Shown here: one piece after another, positions 8,804-16,814 of the stretch
Numbering within the stretch: position 1 is the stretch's first letter
Layout of the letters: each line of letters opens with the position of its first letter
Assembly (NCBI GenBank): GCA_020683205.1
Contig: CP085689.1
Location: 1 to 64,000, forward strand
DNA: 64,000 nucleotides
Source: Lentisphaerae bacterium WC36
Lineage (GTDB): Bacteria > Verrucomicrobiota > Lentisphaeria > Victivallales > SZUA-371
Direction: 5' to 3'
Translations under genes and position numbers: made by a program
The notes under the pieces: model-generated
What the model saw: only the letters and a program-made list of their open reading frames with translations
Told to the model about the DNA's origin: nothing
Databases searched by the model: none

Positions 8804-9505
8804 TTATTTTAATAAATGTTCATGATTTTTATAAGAAAATTTTTCACACATGCTATTCATTATCTCAATGCCAAAATTTTCAACTTGTTTTTCTGTAACA
8901 CCAAGAATTTGCCGTTTTGGCGTTGGAATATTCCATGAGTCATTATTACGATCTTGAACAAATTTTTTTGCATATCTTACCGTAATCATTTTTTGAATTA
9001 ATTTAGGGTCAGCAAATACTCCATTTACTAAATAGCCACATCTTACTAACTCCTTGGCTTGTTCTTCATTACACAACTTATTATCATTTCCAGAAAATAG
9101 AGATTCATTTATCTTTAATGAAAAATGTTGATTACTCCCATAATGGTGACGTTCTGCAATCATAGTTGCTTTACCAAAACTAACAACAGCACCCCAATCA
9201 TCTGCTTTAACACGCAAATAGGAACTTTTAACCATATCTACAAACATTTTTTTATGAGTTTTTTTCCAGCGTCTAAATTTATAATTGTTGTAAACAGCTC
9301 GTTGCTTAGGTGGTTTTCTCTTTCTTGGTTCCATTGGAGAGCCATCAACATTTTTTTGTTCTTTAACATTTTTTTTTGCTTGAGCAATAACCATTCTTGC
9401 AATTCTGGATACATAGAGTTTTCGCTCTCTAGGTTTCATTTTCAAACGTGACATATTATGTAACAAACTATCAACATTTTGCAAATCAAAAGTAATGTTA
9501 CTCAT
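8804..9505 (-). CDS. S: Phage virion morphogenesis / tail completion protein (P2 gpS-like)
   Basis: A 233-residue basic protein with the gpS/Mu G family hallmarks. These are the N-terminal helix LLHNMSRLKMKPRERKLYVSRIARMV, then KNVDGSPMEPRKRK, and GAVVSFGKATMIAERHHYG, the typical WG-V-x-FG...IAxxHQ-G motif. In P2 gpS is needed for tail completion and head joining. It lies between R (3 nt upstream) and the sheath gene. It is longer than P2 gpS (150), the extra being a C-terminal extension of about 80 residues. Confidence 0.78.
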   Translation of the reverse strand: MSNITFDLQNVDSLLHNMSRLKMKPRERKLYVSRIARMVIAQAKKNVKEQKNVDGSPMEPRKRKPPKQRAVYNNYKFRRWKKTHKKMFVDMVKSSYLRVKADDWGAVVSFGKATMIAERHHYGSNQHFSLKINESLFSGNDNKLCNEEQAKELVRCGYLVNGVFADPKLIQKMITVRYAKKFVQDRNNDSWNIPTPKRQILGVTEKQVENFGIEIMNSMCEKFSYKNHEHLLK

Positions 9506-9508
9506 TTT

Positions 9509-9982
9509 CTATGCTCCATTAACTGTTCCAGCTTCAGCAACGTCAATTGTAGCTGTACCCTCATCATATTTAATGCCATCTAACTCTATTGGTCCATTTA
9601 CTGTTTCTTGCAAATAAACCTCATCATGAAAAATTAATGTTATGACTAAATTCAATAATTTATTTTCACTTTTATCTTCAAGTTCGACAACTGTAATTTT
9701 AATTTCCGCAAAATCTCTTTCATTTTTACAATCATCATTTTGATATAACCAGCTTGAAAAATAAGCAATTAATAATGGTAAATATTGAGATTTTATATTT
9801 TCGAAATAATACCAACACTCTGTTTTAGTAGCACATAAAGATAACGAATTATCTTCATGATAAAAACCTGTTTGTATAATCTCAACATTAGCCATTGAGC
9901 TTTCAAAATTTTCTTTGTTCAAGTTCAATAACTTCAATTTGCCTTTTAAATGTTCAGTCAATTTGTAATGTTTCTTGCTCAT
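9509..9982 (-). CDS. R: Tail completion protein (P2 gpR-like)
   Basis: A 157-residue protein, the same length as P2 gpR (155), located L-R-S as expected. It has the N-terminal LTEHLKGKLKLLNLNKENF, a middle WYYFENIKSQYLPLLIAYFSSWLYQ resembling the gpR region before its WLRxxQP motif, and a C-terminal beta stretch AEIKITVVELEDKSENKLLNL typical of the family. Assignment rests on gene order plus this pattern; sequence identity to P2 is low. Confidence 0.68.
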   Translation of the reverse strand: MSKKHYKLTEHLKGKLKLLNLNKENFESSMANVEIIQTGFYHEDNSLSLCATKTECWYYFENIKSQYLPLLIAYFSSWLYQNDDCKNERDFAEIKITVVELEDKSENKLLNLVITLIFHDEVYLQETVNGPIELDGIKYDEGTATIDVAEAGTVNGA

Positions 9983-9986
9983 TTTT

Positions 9987-10415
9987 TTAGCAAAGTCCTA
10001 TTGTTACATCATCATCTTCAAGAATTAAATTGAGTGCTTCAAAAGCTAATTCATTGTATTTATCTTCTGTTTCTTCACTCGTTTTGGCTAAATTTTCAGC
10101 AACATCACGTCGTGCAATACTTTGTGTTTCTTTCAAGACATAAGCCTTAGCAAAACAACAAACTGCTTGAATGTAAAAATCTTCTTTAATGACTGGAAAA
10201 ATTTTATTTTCTGCAATTAAACTATTTTTAAATTCATCTAATTCACGGCAAACTTTAAAAGCCGCCATTTTCAAAAAGCGTACAAGCATCTTTTCTTGCA
10301 AGTCACTTGGGATTGAATAAGTTTCCTTAAAATCGCTCAATTGAATTGCTGGAAAAAATTCCTCTACAATAATTTCAATATTATTTTCTTGATTTTCGTT
10401 AACTTCGAAAGGCAT
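9987..10415 (-). CDS. L: Head completion/stabilisation protein (P2 gpL-like)
   Basis: A 142-residue protein after the small terminase gene. It has FFPAIQLSDFKETYSIP, a helical FLKMAAFKVCRELDEFKN and FYIQAVCCFAKAYVLKETQSIARRD, matching the P2 gpL arrangement (FFFPDID...YERAVCAMATASLYERYRG). The protein closes the connector after DNA packaging. It is separated from M by a 117-nt spacer with strong inverted repeats, the only large gap inside this operon. Confidence 0.72.
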   Translation of the reverse strand: MPFEVNENQENNIEIIVEEFFPAIQLSDFKETYSIPSDLQEKMLVRFLKMAAFKVCRELDEFKNSLIAENKIFPVIKEDFYIQAVCCFAKAYVLKETQSIARRDVAENLAKTSEETEDKYNELAFEALNLILEDDDVTIGLC

Positions 10416-10451
10416 TAGAAAAGTTCCTTAAATTTAAAAAGGGGATTAGGC

Positions 10452-10513
10452 TAAATTTACTGTTCTTTGACAGTCCGTTTTTTATATTTTTACTGTAGCT
10501 AACAGTAAATTTA
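10452..10513 (-). promoter_or_regulatory. Nested inverted repeats between M and L: possible attenuator or operator
   Basis: A perfect 13-bp inverted repeat, TAAATTTACTGTT at 10452-10464 and AACAGTAAATTTA at 10501-10513, encloses two local dyads: ACTGT-N6-ACAGT (10459-10474 area) and TTTACTGT-loop-ACAGTAAA-type (10490-10508 area). In RNA the long stem and the two local hairpins would exclude each other, as in attenuators. The stretch also contains an A-rich segment between the hairpins. Alternatively it is a protein-binding site of an internal promoter for L onward. No protein-coding content is seen. Confidence 0.5.
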
Positions 10514-10532
10514 TCCTTTTCCCCTGGGGGTG

Positions 10533-11345
10533 TTAATTTTGGTCTTTAAATTTTTCGCATTCAGCAATGCGTTTTTTGCATTTGATGCCATTTTTATCAG
10601 CAACATTAAATAATCTTAAAGCCTTTTTGTATTCACCAGCTTCAAAGAGTTCTTCACCAAAAGCTTTAGAAGCTTCAGCAATTTTTCCTTTAACTTTAAA
10701 TTTATTCTGTGCTAAATGGTGTAAAATTTTCAAAGCATCTTGATACTTGCCTTCTGTTACTAATTTATCAGCCTTTTCTTTTAGCCGTTCACCATAAAAA
10801 AAATTGTATTTTTCTTTCACGGCATCTGGTACTGGCCAATCTTTTAAACTTTCAAAGACATTACTAAAATACGGCTCAAATTCTTCACCATTTGCAACCG
10901 CATTATTAGAGTATTCAAGCACACTGTCAGCCACAAAAGTATGAGTATTACTTAAATATCTATCTGGCATTTCTTGATGCTGTTTTAAATAATTTTCAGC
11001 TAGCCACCAAAAATCCTTAATGTTACCAACGTCATAACTCCAGATCATGCATTGAACTAAAACAGGATTTTTGAATTCATCGTCACCATCAAGATATTCA
11101 AGTACTTTTGGCATAAACTCTGGTAACAATTGATTTTTTTTGAGATTTGTTCGCTCAATACCTTTTGGTAGACCGCTAATACGTTTTAAAGCGACATCTA
11201 AATTTGCTAACAATGCATTAAAAGTTTTATTAGCATCATTCAAATTTTGCTGTTTAGCGATTTCATTAGCCATTGCCTTTTCACAGGCAACGGCATTGGC
11301 TCTTTCTACTTGAATTCTTTTTTTGTGATCTAATGCAATACCCAT
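10533..11345 (-). CDS. M: Terminase small subunit (P2 gpM-like)
   Basis: A 270-residue protein between capsid gene N and L. The N-terminal part is helical and alanine/asparagine-rich with VALKRISGLPKGIERTNLKKNQLLPEF-type DNA-terminase M motif spread over residues ~50-80. Then comes DEFKNPVLVQCMIWSYDVGNI, equivalent to the P2 gpM segment NDVLVWMMVWHIDAGD. The C-terminus has TPR-like repeats (YQDALKILHHLAQ, YKKALRLFNVADKN) and ends with KKRIAECEKF, as in many gpM homologues that finish with L..C.KRI. It recognises the cos or pac site with gpP. Confidence 0.82.
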   Translation of the reverse strand: MGIALDHKKRIQVERANAVACEKAMANEIAKQQNLNDANKTFNALLANLDVALKRISGLPKGIERTNLKKNQLLPEFMPKVLEYLDGDDEFKNPVLVQCMIWSYDVGNIKDFWWLAENYLKQHQEMPDRYLSNTHTFVADSVLEYSNNAVANGEEFEPYFSNVFESLKDWPVPDAVKEKYNFFYGERLKEKADKLVTEGKYQDALKILHHLAQNKFKVKGKIAEASKAFGEELFEAGEYKKALRLFNVADKNGIKCKKRIAECEKFKDQN

Positions 11346-11366
11346 AATGATTAACCCCCTTAGCCT

Positions 11367-12371
11367 TTATTCAAAGACCACGTTTTCATGGTTAATCATT
11401 GCGATTGAATTAAAATCTTCAATCATGTAAGCATCATTTGAAGAAATAAAATCTTCAACTTGATTCTTTTTAGGATTATCGCAACTTTGACGGCGTACGC
11501 CACTTTCTTGGAAGTATAAATGCAAGTGTTTCAAATCACCAACAAAAATACCATGCTCTGGGAAACACGCACTTGTACGGCACTCAAAACCACCATAACT
11601 TTTTTCTAAAGTTTTGAATAAACTTCTTTCAGTTGGTGTTTGACCGTGAAGTTTTAGAATTTTACCAGTGTCTTGAGTAATTAACCCTTGGCCAATGATA
11701 GCAATTTCATTACCTGTACGGTGTTCTTGTGGAATCACGCTTGCAATATCATAAACTGCCTCATCAAGGTTTTCATAATCGCCACCAGCGCAAATGCGAA
11801 TCTTGCCAGCTGTTGCACCCTGTTCAATATAATGACTAGGATTATGCTCTTTTAATAATGCTGGCCAACCTTTATTTAAATCCTCTAACTTCGGATTAGC
11901 AGAGCGGTCACTGTTATCAGCCACTGTTTTCCCATACCAACCAATCAAAATTCTATCCAAGGCGATACGCACATATACCATTTGCATATAAAGTTGCTGG
12001 AAGTTAGGAAAACGTGCCATTGCATCCATGTCTTTATATTTAATTGCAACATCAAAGTCAGTTTGATAACAACGATATTCAATGTCGTTAAGATCTAAAA
12101 TATTTTGCGGGCTACGCTCTTTTGTACCATCATCTGTATTAGTTCGACTTGCCACTGTAGATGTCAAACTCATTGTAATAGGACGTCCGACAATATCAGT
12201 TACAGGCAGGACCGTAATGTCATTCAAGAATTCTGCTGATTTTTGAATTTCAGTCATAAGTTTAATTGCCTCTGGGGCTTCTGCTTCAAAACTTCTTACA
12301 TCGCCAACACCATAAGCTGCTGCCATAGCTGTTTGCAACGCACAAAATTTCTTAACGGTATCTCTTCTCAT
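11367..12371 (-). CDS. N: Major capsid protein (P2 gpN-like)
   Basis: A 334-residue protein (P2 gpN 357) with clear P2-family capsid features: MRRDTVKKFCALQTAMAAAYGV at the N-terminus, PVTDIVGRPITMSLTSTVASRT (residues ~56-77), ILIGWYGKTVAD, and a C-terminus with FEDFNSIAMINHENVVFE-like ending. The scaffold-protease O is directly upstream, as expected for a HK97-fold capsid matured by proteolysis. The Shine-Dalgarno is weak (TTGAGGTAAATAG before the ATG). Confidence 0.93.
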   Translation of the reverse strand: MRRDTVKKFCALQTAMAAAYGVGDVRSFEAEAPEAIKLMTEIQKSAEFLNDITVLPVTDIVGRPITMSLTSTVASRTNTDDGTKERSPQNILDLNDIEYRCYQTDFDVAIKYKDMDAMARFPNFQQLYMQMVYVRIALDRILIGWYGKTVADNSDRSANPKLEDLNKGWPALLKEHNPSHYIEQGATAGKIRICAGGDYENLDEAVYDIASVIPQEHRTGNEIAIIGQGLITQDTGKILKLHGQTPTERSLFKTLEKSYGGFECRTSACFPEHGIFVGDLKHLHLYFQESGVRRQSCDNPKKNQVEDFISSNDAYMIEDFNSIAMINHENVVFE

Positions 12372-12448
12372 ATTCTATTTACCTCAATTTAGGTGTTAAT
12401 ATTTTACTATTTTTATCTATTTCCCTATAAAAAATTTCTAACAAACTT

Positions 12449-13366
12449 TTAAATAAAAGTACTGTCAGATTCTCCACCAGTGCTTAAATCAACAGTTGTT
12501 GAAGCTCCTGGCTGTGCTCCGAATTTTTTTAAGTTCTCAACCATTATGTCCATTTTTTCAACTAAGCCGTCAACTTTTGCACTTAATTCAACATTTGCAT
12601 CGTCAGATTTAGTTTCTTCTTCTGAGCCTTCACCGCCTTTTTCATCGCCGTCGCCAGTTTCTTTGGCACTAAATTTTGCAACCAAGTTATCCACACTGTC
12701 TTTAAATCCATCAACAGCAGTTGACAATTCTGCAATTTTTTGCTCTTGCTCTTCAAACTTTTTAGTTTCTTCAGCCGTCATTCCCATTTCGTTTTCCTCC
12801 GGGGTTTCTTTATTGTTATTTGCTTTAAAAAATTTCATAAATTCACTACAAAAAGCCTTAAACGCATTTTCAGTTTTATCATCAGTTTCATTGTTAGTAG
12901 CCAATGCTAATGTTTGTGATTCTTCAGTAAATGCACAAAAACACTTTTTATTTTCATCACTAGAAAAATGTACTTCAGTTGTTCCAGGGCTTGCTGGATT
13001 GTCTGTTGATGCTAAGCCAATTAAATATGCTTTGCCACTATCTAAATAATTCAGATCAATTTCAGCAGAGAAAAACAAGCCATAACCAGCTTTATTTCGT
13101 GAAATAAAATCTTCATTAGGAGCAAGACGTGCTTCTAAAATTTTGCGATTCTTGGCATCGTCATTTAAACGAATTTCTCGAACTGTTCCAAGATTCCAAC
13201 CACGGAAATGTTCAATATTAATTGTTGCACAATGCGCTAATTTAGGGTCATAACTTTCCACCATATCAGAAAGGTGTTGTTCTGTGATAACAAAATTATC
13301 TCTTGTTCGTGTTTTTCCAGCTGTTGCAATCGTCAGCCAGTCAGTTAATAGTGCTGTTTTTTCCAT
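12449..13366 (-). CDS. O: Capsid scaffolding protein with serine protease domain (P2 gpO-like)
   Basis: A 305-residue protein from the ATG at 13364-13366. An upstream TTG could add five residues, but the ATG has the better-spaced GGA. Residues 1-~140 are the protease domain with a conserved NIEHFRGW (candidate catalytic His), GLFFSAEIDLNYLDSGKAYL (candidate catalytic Ser) and LASTDNPASPGTTEV, all matching P2 gpO. The rest is an acidic helical scaffold (EEQEQKIAELSTAVDGFKDS). It would assemble the N shell and cleave N and itself. It is the first gene of the leftward head-tail operon. Confidence 0.87.
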   Translation of the reverse strand: MEKTALLTDWLTIATAGKTRTRDNFVITEQHLSDMVESYDPKLAHCATINIEHFRGWNLGTVREIRLNDDAKNRKILEARLAPNEDFISRNKAGYGLFFSAEIDLNYLDSGKAYLIGLASTDNPASPGTTEVHFSSDENKKCFCAFTEESQTLALATNNETDDKTENAFKAFCSEFMKFFKANNNKETPEENEMGMTAEETKKFEEQEQKIAELSTAVDGFKDSVDNLVAKFSAKETGDGDEKGGEGSEEETKSDDANVELSAKVDGLVEKMDIMVENLKKFGAQPGASTTVDLSTGGESDSTFI

Positions 13367-13463
13367 GTTGATTTTTTCCAAGATTTAGTTATAATATTTA
13401 TTGCTTTCAATATCATTTTAACACATTAAAAAACTTTTCCAAGTCCTTTATTTTGTAGGTAAT

Positions 13464-13484
13464 TGTGATTTTATTTCTATCACA
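13464..13484. promoter_or_regulatory. Palindromic site between divergent O and P late genes
   Basis: A perfect dyad, TGTGAT-N9-ATCACA, sits in the 173-bp spacer between the divergent O (minus) and P (plus) genes, 56 bp upstream of the P start. P2 late promoters carry a dyad with TGT and ACA half-sites (TGT-N12-ACA) bound by Ogr/Delta; here TGT and ACA are separated by 15. An Ogr homologue is encoded at 19.7 kb, so a binding site for it is a reasonable inference. I did not find the exact P2 spacing. Confidence 0.45.
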
Positions 13485-13539
13485 AAAAAGAACAAAATAA
13501 AAAGCTTTATTTTTAAAAAATTGCAATTATTCTGTAAGT

Positions 13540-15081
13540 ATGAAAAATGAAATTACAGAAAAAGAGCAATTAAAAGCAAATGCTAGAAAATTATTTTTGA
13601 ATGGTACAAAAGTTCCCCAAATTTCAGAGGAATTATCTATTTCAAAAACAACCCTTTATAGCTGGATCAGAAAAGAACAATGGAATGAAGTCCTAACTGA
13701 TGCCAGTAGTCTTTTTGTTGCTCATAAACGCTTGCAATATCTTTTGGCCAAACCAACTAAAACCAGTCTAGAGCTTGACGAATTTGAAAAAATTTGCAAT
13801 GTTATTGACCGTTTAGAAAAAATTGAAGAGCGTAAAATCAAAGCGGCTGCTAAAGCCAAAGCAATTGAAGCTGGCGAATATTCAGAAAAAGGCAAACGTC
13901 GTAAAAAAGGTGGTAATAAACAAAATGATTTAAGCGAAATTGACCTTAGTACCGTTGAAGAAAAGGTAACAACTGGTCTTAAAGCCTACCAAATGGAGAT
14001 GTGGGCAATCCGTCACCATCGCAATAGACTTGTACTTAAAAGCCGTCAAATTGGCATGACGTGGTATTTTGCACGTGAAGCATTTGCTGATTTACTTTTA
14101 ACAGGGAAAAACAAAATATTTATCTCTGCAAGCTTAAAGCAAGTAGCAGTTTTCCGAAATTATATCAAAGGCTTTTGCCGTGAATGGTTTGATGTTGAAT
14201 TAAAAGGTAAAGAAGAAGTTTGCATTAAAACCCCTCACGGTGAAGCATATTTAATATTTTGTTCGACCAATATTTCAACTGCTCAAAGTTTCAACGGTGA
14301 TTTATATTTTGATGAATTTTTCTGGATTCCAAAGTTTGCCAGCTTAAAAACTACGGCTGGCGGTATGGCAACGCATAAACAATTTACAAAGACATATTTT
14401 AGCACACCGTCAAGCAAGGCACACAGTGCCTACCCATTTTGGAGTGGCAAAGATTTTATTGATAAAGAACGCAAAAAAGGCAATGGTCTAATTAAATGGC
14501 CAAGTGATAAAAAACTGCGTAAAGGTTGTGTTTGTCCAGATAAAATGTTTAGAGTAATTATTACTCTTGACGATGCAGAAACCAAAGGTGCTGACTTTTT
14601 CGACCGTGAACAATTAGAGTTAGAACATACTGATTATGAATTTGCATTACTCTATTTATGTCGATTTATGGACGATTCGGCCAGCATGTTTCATTTCAAT
14701 GAATTGGAAGACTGCATGGTTAATGCTAGCAATTGGAAAGATTTTGATTTAACTAAAAATAAACCATTCGGTAACAAACCAGTATGGATTGGTTACGACC
14801 CAGCACGCAGTTGCGATGGGGCGTGTATTGTCGTGGTTGCTCCACCAGAAAAGGTTAAAGGTAAATTCAGAGTGTTAGAGCGTATCACCTTAAATAATGT
14901 CAGATGGGATAAGCAAGCCGAAGCAATCAAAACCTTAACAGAAAATTACAATGTTGAATATATCGGCATTGACGTAACTGGTAATGGTTCAGCAGTTGCT
15001 GAAGCTGTGGAAAAGTTTTTCCCAGCCGTGACAAAATTATTCTATAATATTGAATTAAGGACTCATGGTACTAAAAGCTAA
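13540..15081 (+). CDS. P: Terminase large subunit, ATPase plus most of nuclease (P2 gpP-like), frame broken at 3' end
   Basis: A 513-residue protein. Residues ~10-50 form a helix-turn-helix (NGTKVPQISEELSISKTTLYSW). The packaging ATPase follows, with a Walker-A-like LKSRQIGMTW (residues ~166-175) and Walker B LYFDEFFWIP (~256-265). The nuclease region begins at VWIGYDPARSCDGACIVVV (first metal-binding Asp) and continues with VEYIGIDVTGNG (second Asp). P2 gpP is 590 residues. Here the frame ends FYNIELRTHGTKS-stop, while the homologous continuation MVLKAKQVIGD is in another frame (the next feature). The third nuclease Asp is therefore missing from this polypeptide unless a +1 shift occurs. Confidence 0.88.
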   Translation: MKNEITEKEQLKANARKLFLNGTKVPQISEELSISKTTLYSWIRKEQWNEVLTDASSLFVAHKRLQYLLAKPTKTSLELDEFEKICNVIDRLEKIEERKIKAAAKAKAIEAGEYSEKGKRRKKGGNKQNDLSEIDLSTVEEKVTTGLKAYQMEMWAIRHHRNRLVLKSRQIGMTWYFAREAFADLLLTGKNKIFISASLKQVAVFRNYIKGFCREWFDVELKGKEEVCIKTPHGEAYLIFCSTNISTAQSFNGDLYFDEFFWIPKFASLKTTAGGMATHKQFTKTYFSTPSSKAHSAYPFWSGKDFIDKERKKGNGLIKWPSDKKLRKGCVCPDKMFRVIITLDDAETKGADFFDREQLELEHTDYEFALLYLCRFMDDSASMFHFNELEDCMVNASNWKDFDLTKNKPFGNKPVWIGYDPARSCDGACIVVVAPPEKVKGKFRVLERITLNNVRWDKQAEAIKTLTENYNVEYIGIDVTGNGSAVAEAVEKFFPAVTKLFYNIELRTHGTKS

Positions 15082-15316
15082 ACAAGTTATCGGTGATAGA
15101 AGATTAGAATTTAGCAATGATGAAAGCCAAATTGTTCACGCTTATATGTTGGTTAAACAAACAGCGACATCAAACGATCGAATCACTTATAAAGCGGGAA
15201 GAAATAGTGAAACTGGTCATGGAGATGCCGCATTTGCCATTATGCACGTCCTCAACAATGAAGAATTAATCATCATTGAAGACGATGAAGAAGAATGCAC
15301 TCTAGTCTTCGGTTAA
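15065..15316 (+). CDS. P: Terminase large subunit C-terminal fragment (third nuclease Asp) in shifted frame
   Basis: An 83-residue frame beginning MVLKAKQVIGD and ending EEECTLVFG. It matches the last ~80 residues of P2 gpP, including RITYKAGRNSETGHGDAAFA, where GHGD carries the last nuclease metal ligand. It overlaps the preceding frame by 17 nt and lies in its +1 frame. Joining ...ELRT to MVLKAK would leave about one residue missing relative to P2 gpP, which suggests a 2-nt deletion or a 1-nt insertion. An AAGGA stands 3 nt before the ATG, so separate initiation is possible, though the spacing is short. Confidence 0.75.
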   Translation: MVLKAKQVIGDRRLEFSNDESQIVHAYMLVKQTATSNDRITYKAGRNSETGHGDAAFAIMHVLNNEELIIIEDDEEECTLVFG

Positions 15317-15642
15317 ACCAATACTGCAACGTGGCTTAATGTTTTTTCTTGTAATTCTTTTGAATGAGTTATAACCCAGACATCATAATTTTTTTGTAAA
15401 TTTAGCCATAAATCAACAGAAGTTTTTAGTGCTTTTGAAAACCTTAATGCCATTTCTGGAGTTACTCTTTTGTGCTGATTAATAATTGCTGAAATAGTTT
15501 TTCTTGATACATCAATAGCATCGGAAAAAGTTGTGATAGATATTTCTAAATCGTCCAAAAATAAATCTTTTAATATTTCACCAGGATGGCTAGGGCATAC
15601 CGTTCTTTCATGGACTGGGATTGTTTTTTCTGTATTATTCAT
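15313..15642 (-). CDS. higA: HigA-family antitoxin (XRE helix-turn-helix)
   Basis: A 109-residue antitoxin with the HigA signature HPGEILKDLFLDDLEIS (residues ~19-35), then the DNA-binding helices ISITTFSDAIDVSRKTISAIIN and KRVTPEMALRFSKALKTS-WLNLQKNYD. It follows the toxin by 11 nt in the toxin-first order normal for higBA. It would neutralise HigB and repress the pair through the palindrome upstream of higB. Its last codons overlap the convergent end of the terminase fragment by 4 nt. The module may stabilise the prophage or act against other phages. Confidence 0.92.
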   Translation of the reverse strand: MNNTEKTIPVHERTVCPSHPGEILKDLFLDDLEISITTFSDAIDVSRKTISAIINQHKRVTPEMALRFSKALKTSVDLWLNLQKNYDVWVITHSKELQEKTLSHVAVLV

Positions 15643-15653
15643 GATATTTACTC

Positions 15654-15932
15654 CTAATGATAATCTAAATAATTAACGATATAAACGTTGTTATTAATAA
15701 ATTTAAAAGTTATTCGCCAATTTCCAGAAACTGTTACAGCATAAATACTTTCATGTTTAGGTTCTAGAAGGTGCAATTTTAAAGCAGGGATGCGTAAATC
15801 CTCAATTTCTTCTGCTGCATCTAAATAAGATAAAATTATTTTTAATTTCTTACTATGTTTAGCTTGAATACCTTTTATTTTACCATGTTCAAAAAAGTTT
15901 TTTAATCCTTTGTGCTTAAAACTTTTAATCAT
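15654..15932 (-). CDS. higB: HigB-family toxin (RelE/ParE-like mRNA interferase)
   Basis: A 92-residue protein with typical HigB features: MIKSFKHKGLKNFFEHGKIKGI at the N-terminus, an ALKLHLLEP(K)HESIYAVTVSGNWRITFKF core in which the W-R-I/T-F segment carries the family's active-site Arg, and a YIVNYLDYH C-terminus ending in the usual His-containing tail. HigB cleaves ribosome-bound mRNA. First gene of the higBA operon. Confidence 0.92.
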   Translation of the reverse strand: MIKSFKHKGLKNFFEHGKIKGIQAKHSKKLKIILSYLDAAEEIEDLRIPALKLHLLEPKHESIYAVTVSGNWRITFKFINNNVYIVNYLDYH

Positions 15933-15977
15933 TAAATTAAAATCCTATTCTTATTGTTTTTATCTTTCTGTTATTAA

Positions 15978-16003
15978 TGTAACCCAAAAGGTTACAATGT
16001 CAA
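15978..16003 (-). promoter_or_regulatory. higBA promoter with palindromic operator
   Basis: TGTAACC at 15978-15984 and GGTTACA at 15990-15996 form a perfect 7-bp-arm palindrome with a 5-bp spacer, 46 bp upstream of higB. On the minus strand a consensus TTGACA (-35) lies at 16003-15998, and the palindrome falls between it and the expected -10. Binding of HigA here would block transcription, the normal autoregulation for this class. Confidence 0.7.
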
Positions 16004-16151
16004 GTTAGGTTTAATAAAAATTTTCAGCATTCATTAAGTCACCACTTAATATATGTACGGTTTTATCCGTGCGACAATATTGCATGAGCTAATAATTAGT
16101 TTTATATTGATTAGGTTGAAAAATTAAATTAATATGGAGGTTGAAACAGTT

Positions 16152-16772
16152 ATGAATGAAATCAAAATTAATGAGATAAATCAAATTATAACAGATTTAA
16201 AAAAGCTGGAAGCAAATAGAGTAATAGATCAATTAACAACTAATCTAGAAAATTTCAAAGAAGAAATTAAAAATGAAAATATTTCTGATTATTCATATAA
16301 ATTTCGCTTAGATTGCTATAAAATTGCCTATGAGAAAAATTATGATAATTTAAATAATGCAACTAACCATAACTATCGTGGTGTCTTTGATTTTGCTTTA
16401 CAAGCATTAAAAACGGGGATTTTAATTAATGGAGGTGCATCTGTAGCAATTTTTGCATTTTTGGGGCAAATAGTAAAAGAAGCTCCACAATTGGTATCTT
16501 CAATTTCCTGGGGATTGTTTTGGTTTACTATTAGTGTTGGGTGTATCGGATTAGCTTGTATATTTTCTTACTTATGTCAATACCATGTAGCATATATTAA
16601 AGAAAAATTTTTTGAAAGTCTTTTTAGATATATTGTGTTAATATTGGGTGTGTCAGCAATTTTACTATTTCTAGTCGGGAGTTGTCAAGTATTTTTTACT
16701 TTAAAAGATTTTTATAATCCTCAAATAAATAATATTGACAATATATTTATGATTCCTTTTTTTAAATTTTAA
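16152..16772 (+). CDS. Unknown membrane protein of the prophage
   Basis: A 206-residue protein. I place the start at ATG 16152 because GGAGG (16136-16140) is 11 nt before it; an ATG at 16134 would overlap that GGAGG. The first ~85 residues are charged and helical (ITDLKKLEANRVIDQLTTNL). Then come about three membrane spans: IFAFLGQI region (residues ~95-115), LFWFTISVGCIGLACIFSYL (~130-150) and YIVLILGVSAILLFLVGSC (~165-185). I recognise no family. It stands alone between higBA and convergent small genes and is closed by a terminator. Its plus orientation opposite to the neighbours suggests separately acquired cargo. Confidence 0.72.
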   Translation: MNEIKINEINQIITDLKKLEANRVIDQLTTNLENFKEEIKNENISDYSYKFRLDCYKIAYEKNYDNLNNATNHNYRGVFDFALQALKTGILINGGASVAIFAFLGQIVKEAPQLVSSISWGLFWFTISVGCIGLACIFSYLCQYHVAYIKEKFFESLFRYIVLILGVSAILLFLVGSCQVFFTLKDFYNPQINNIDNIFMIPFFKF

Positions 16773-16778
16773 TATAAA

Positions 16779-16808
16779 ACAACCCCATGATTAGGGGTTG
16801 TGGGTTGT
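16779..16808. terminator. Hairpin terminator between convergent genes
   Basis: ACAACCCC (16779-16786) pairs with GGGGTTGT (16794-16801) around a 7-nt loop, followed after a short GGGTTGTAG by TTTTTT. It lies just after the plus-strand membrane protein gene and before the end of the minus-strand small gene, so it may serve both. Confidence 0.65.
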
Positions 16809-16814
16809 AGTTTT

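Noticed and set aside
12480-13049. 189-codon plus-strand frame in gene O
   Set aside because: Shadow of the acidic/serine-rich scaffold protein on the opposite strand, with no ribosome site.
13464-13484. CRP-type binding site (TGTGA...TCACA)
   Set aside because: The spacer between TGTGA and TCACA is 11 bp rather than 6, and its position between late phage operons fits a phage regulator better.
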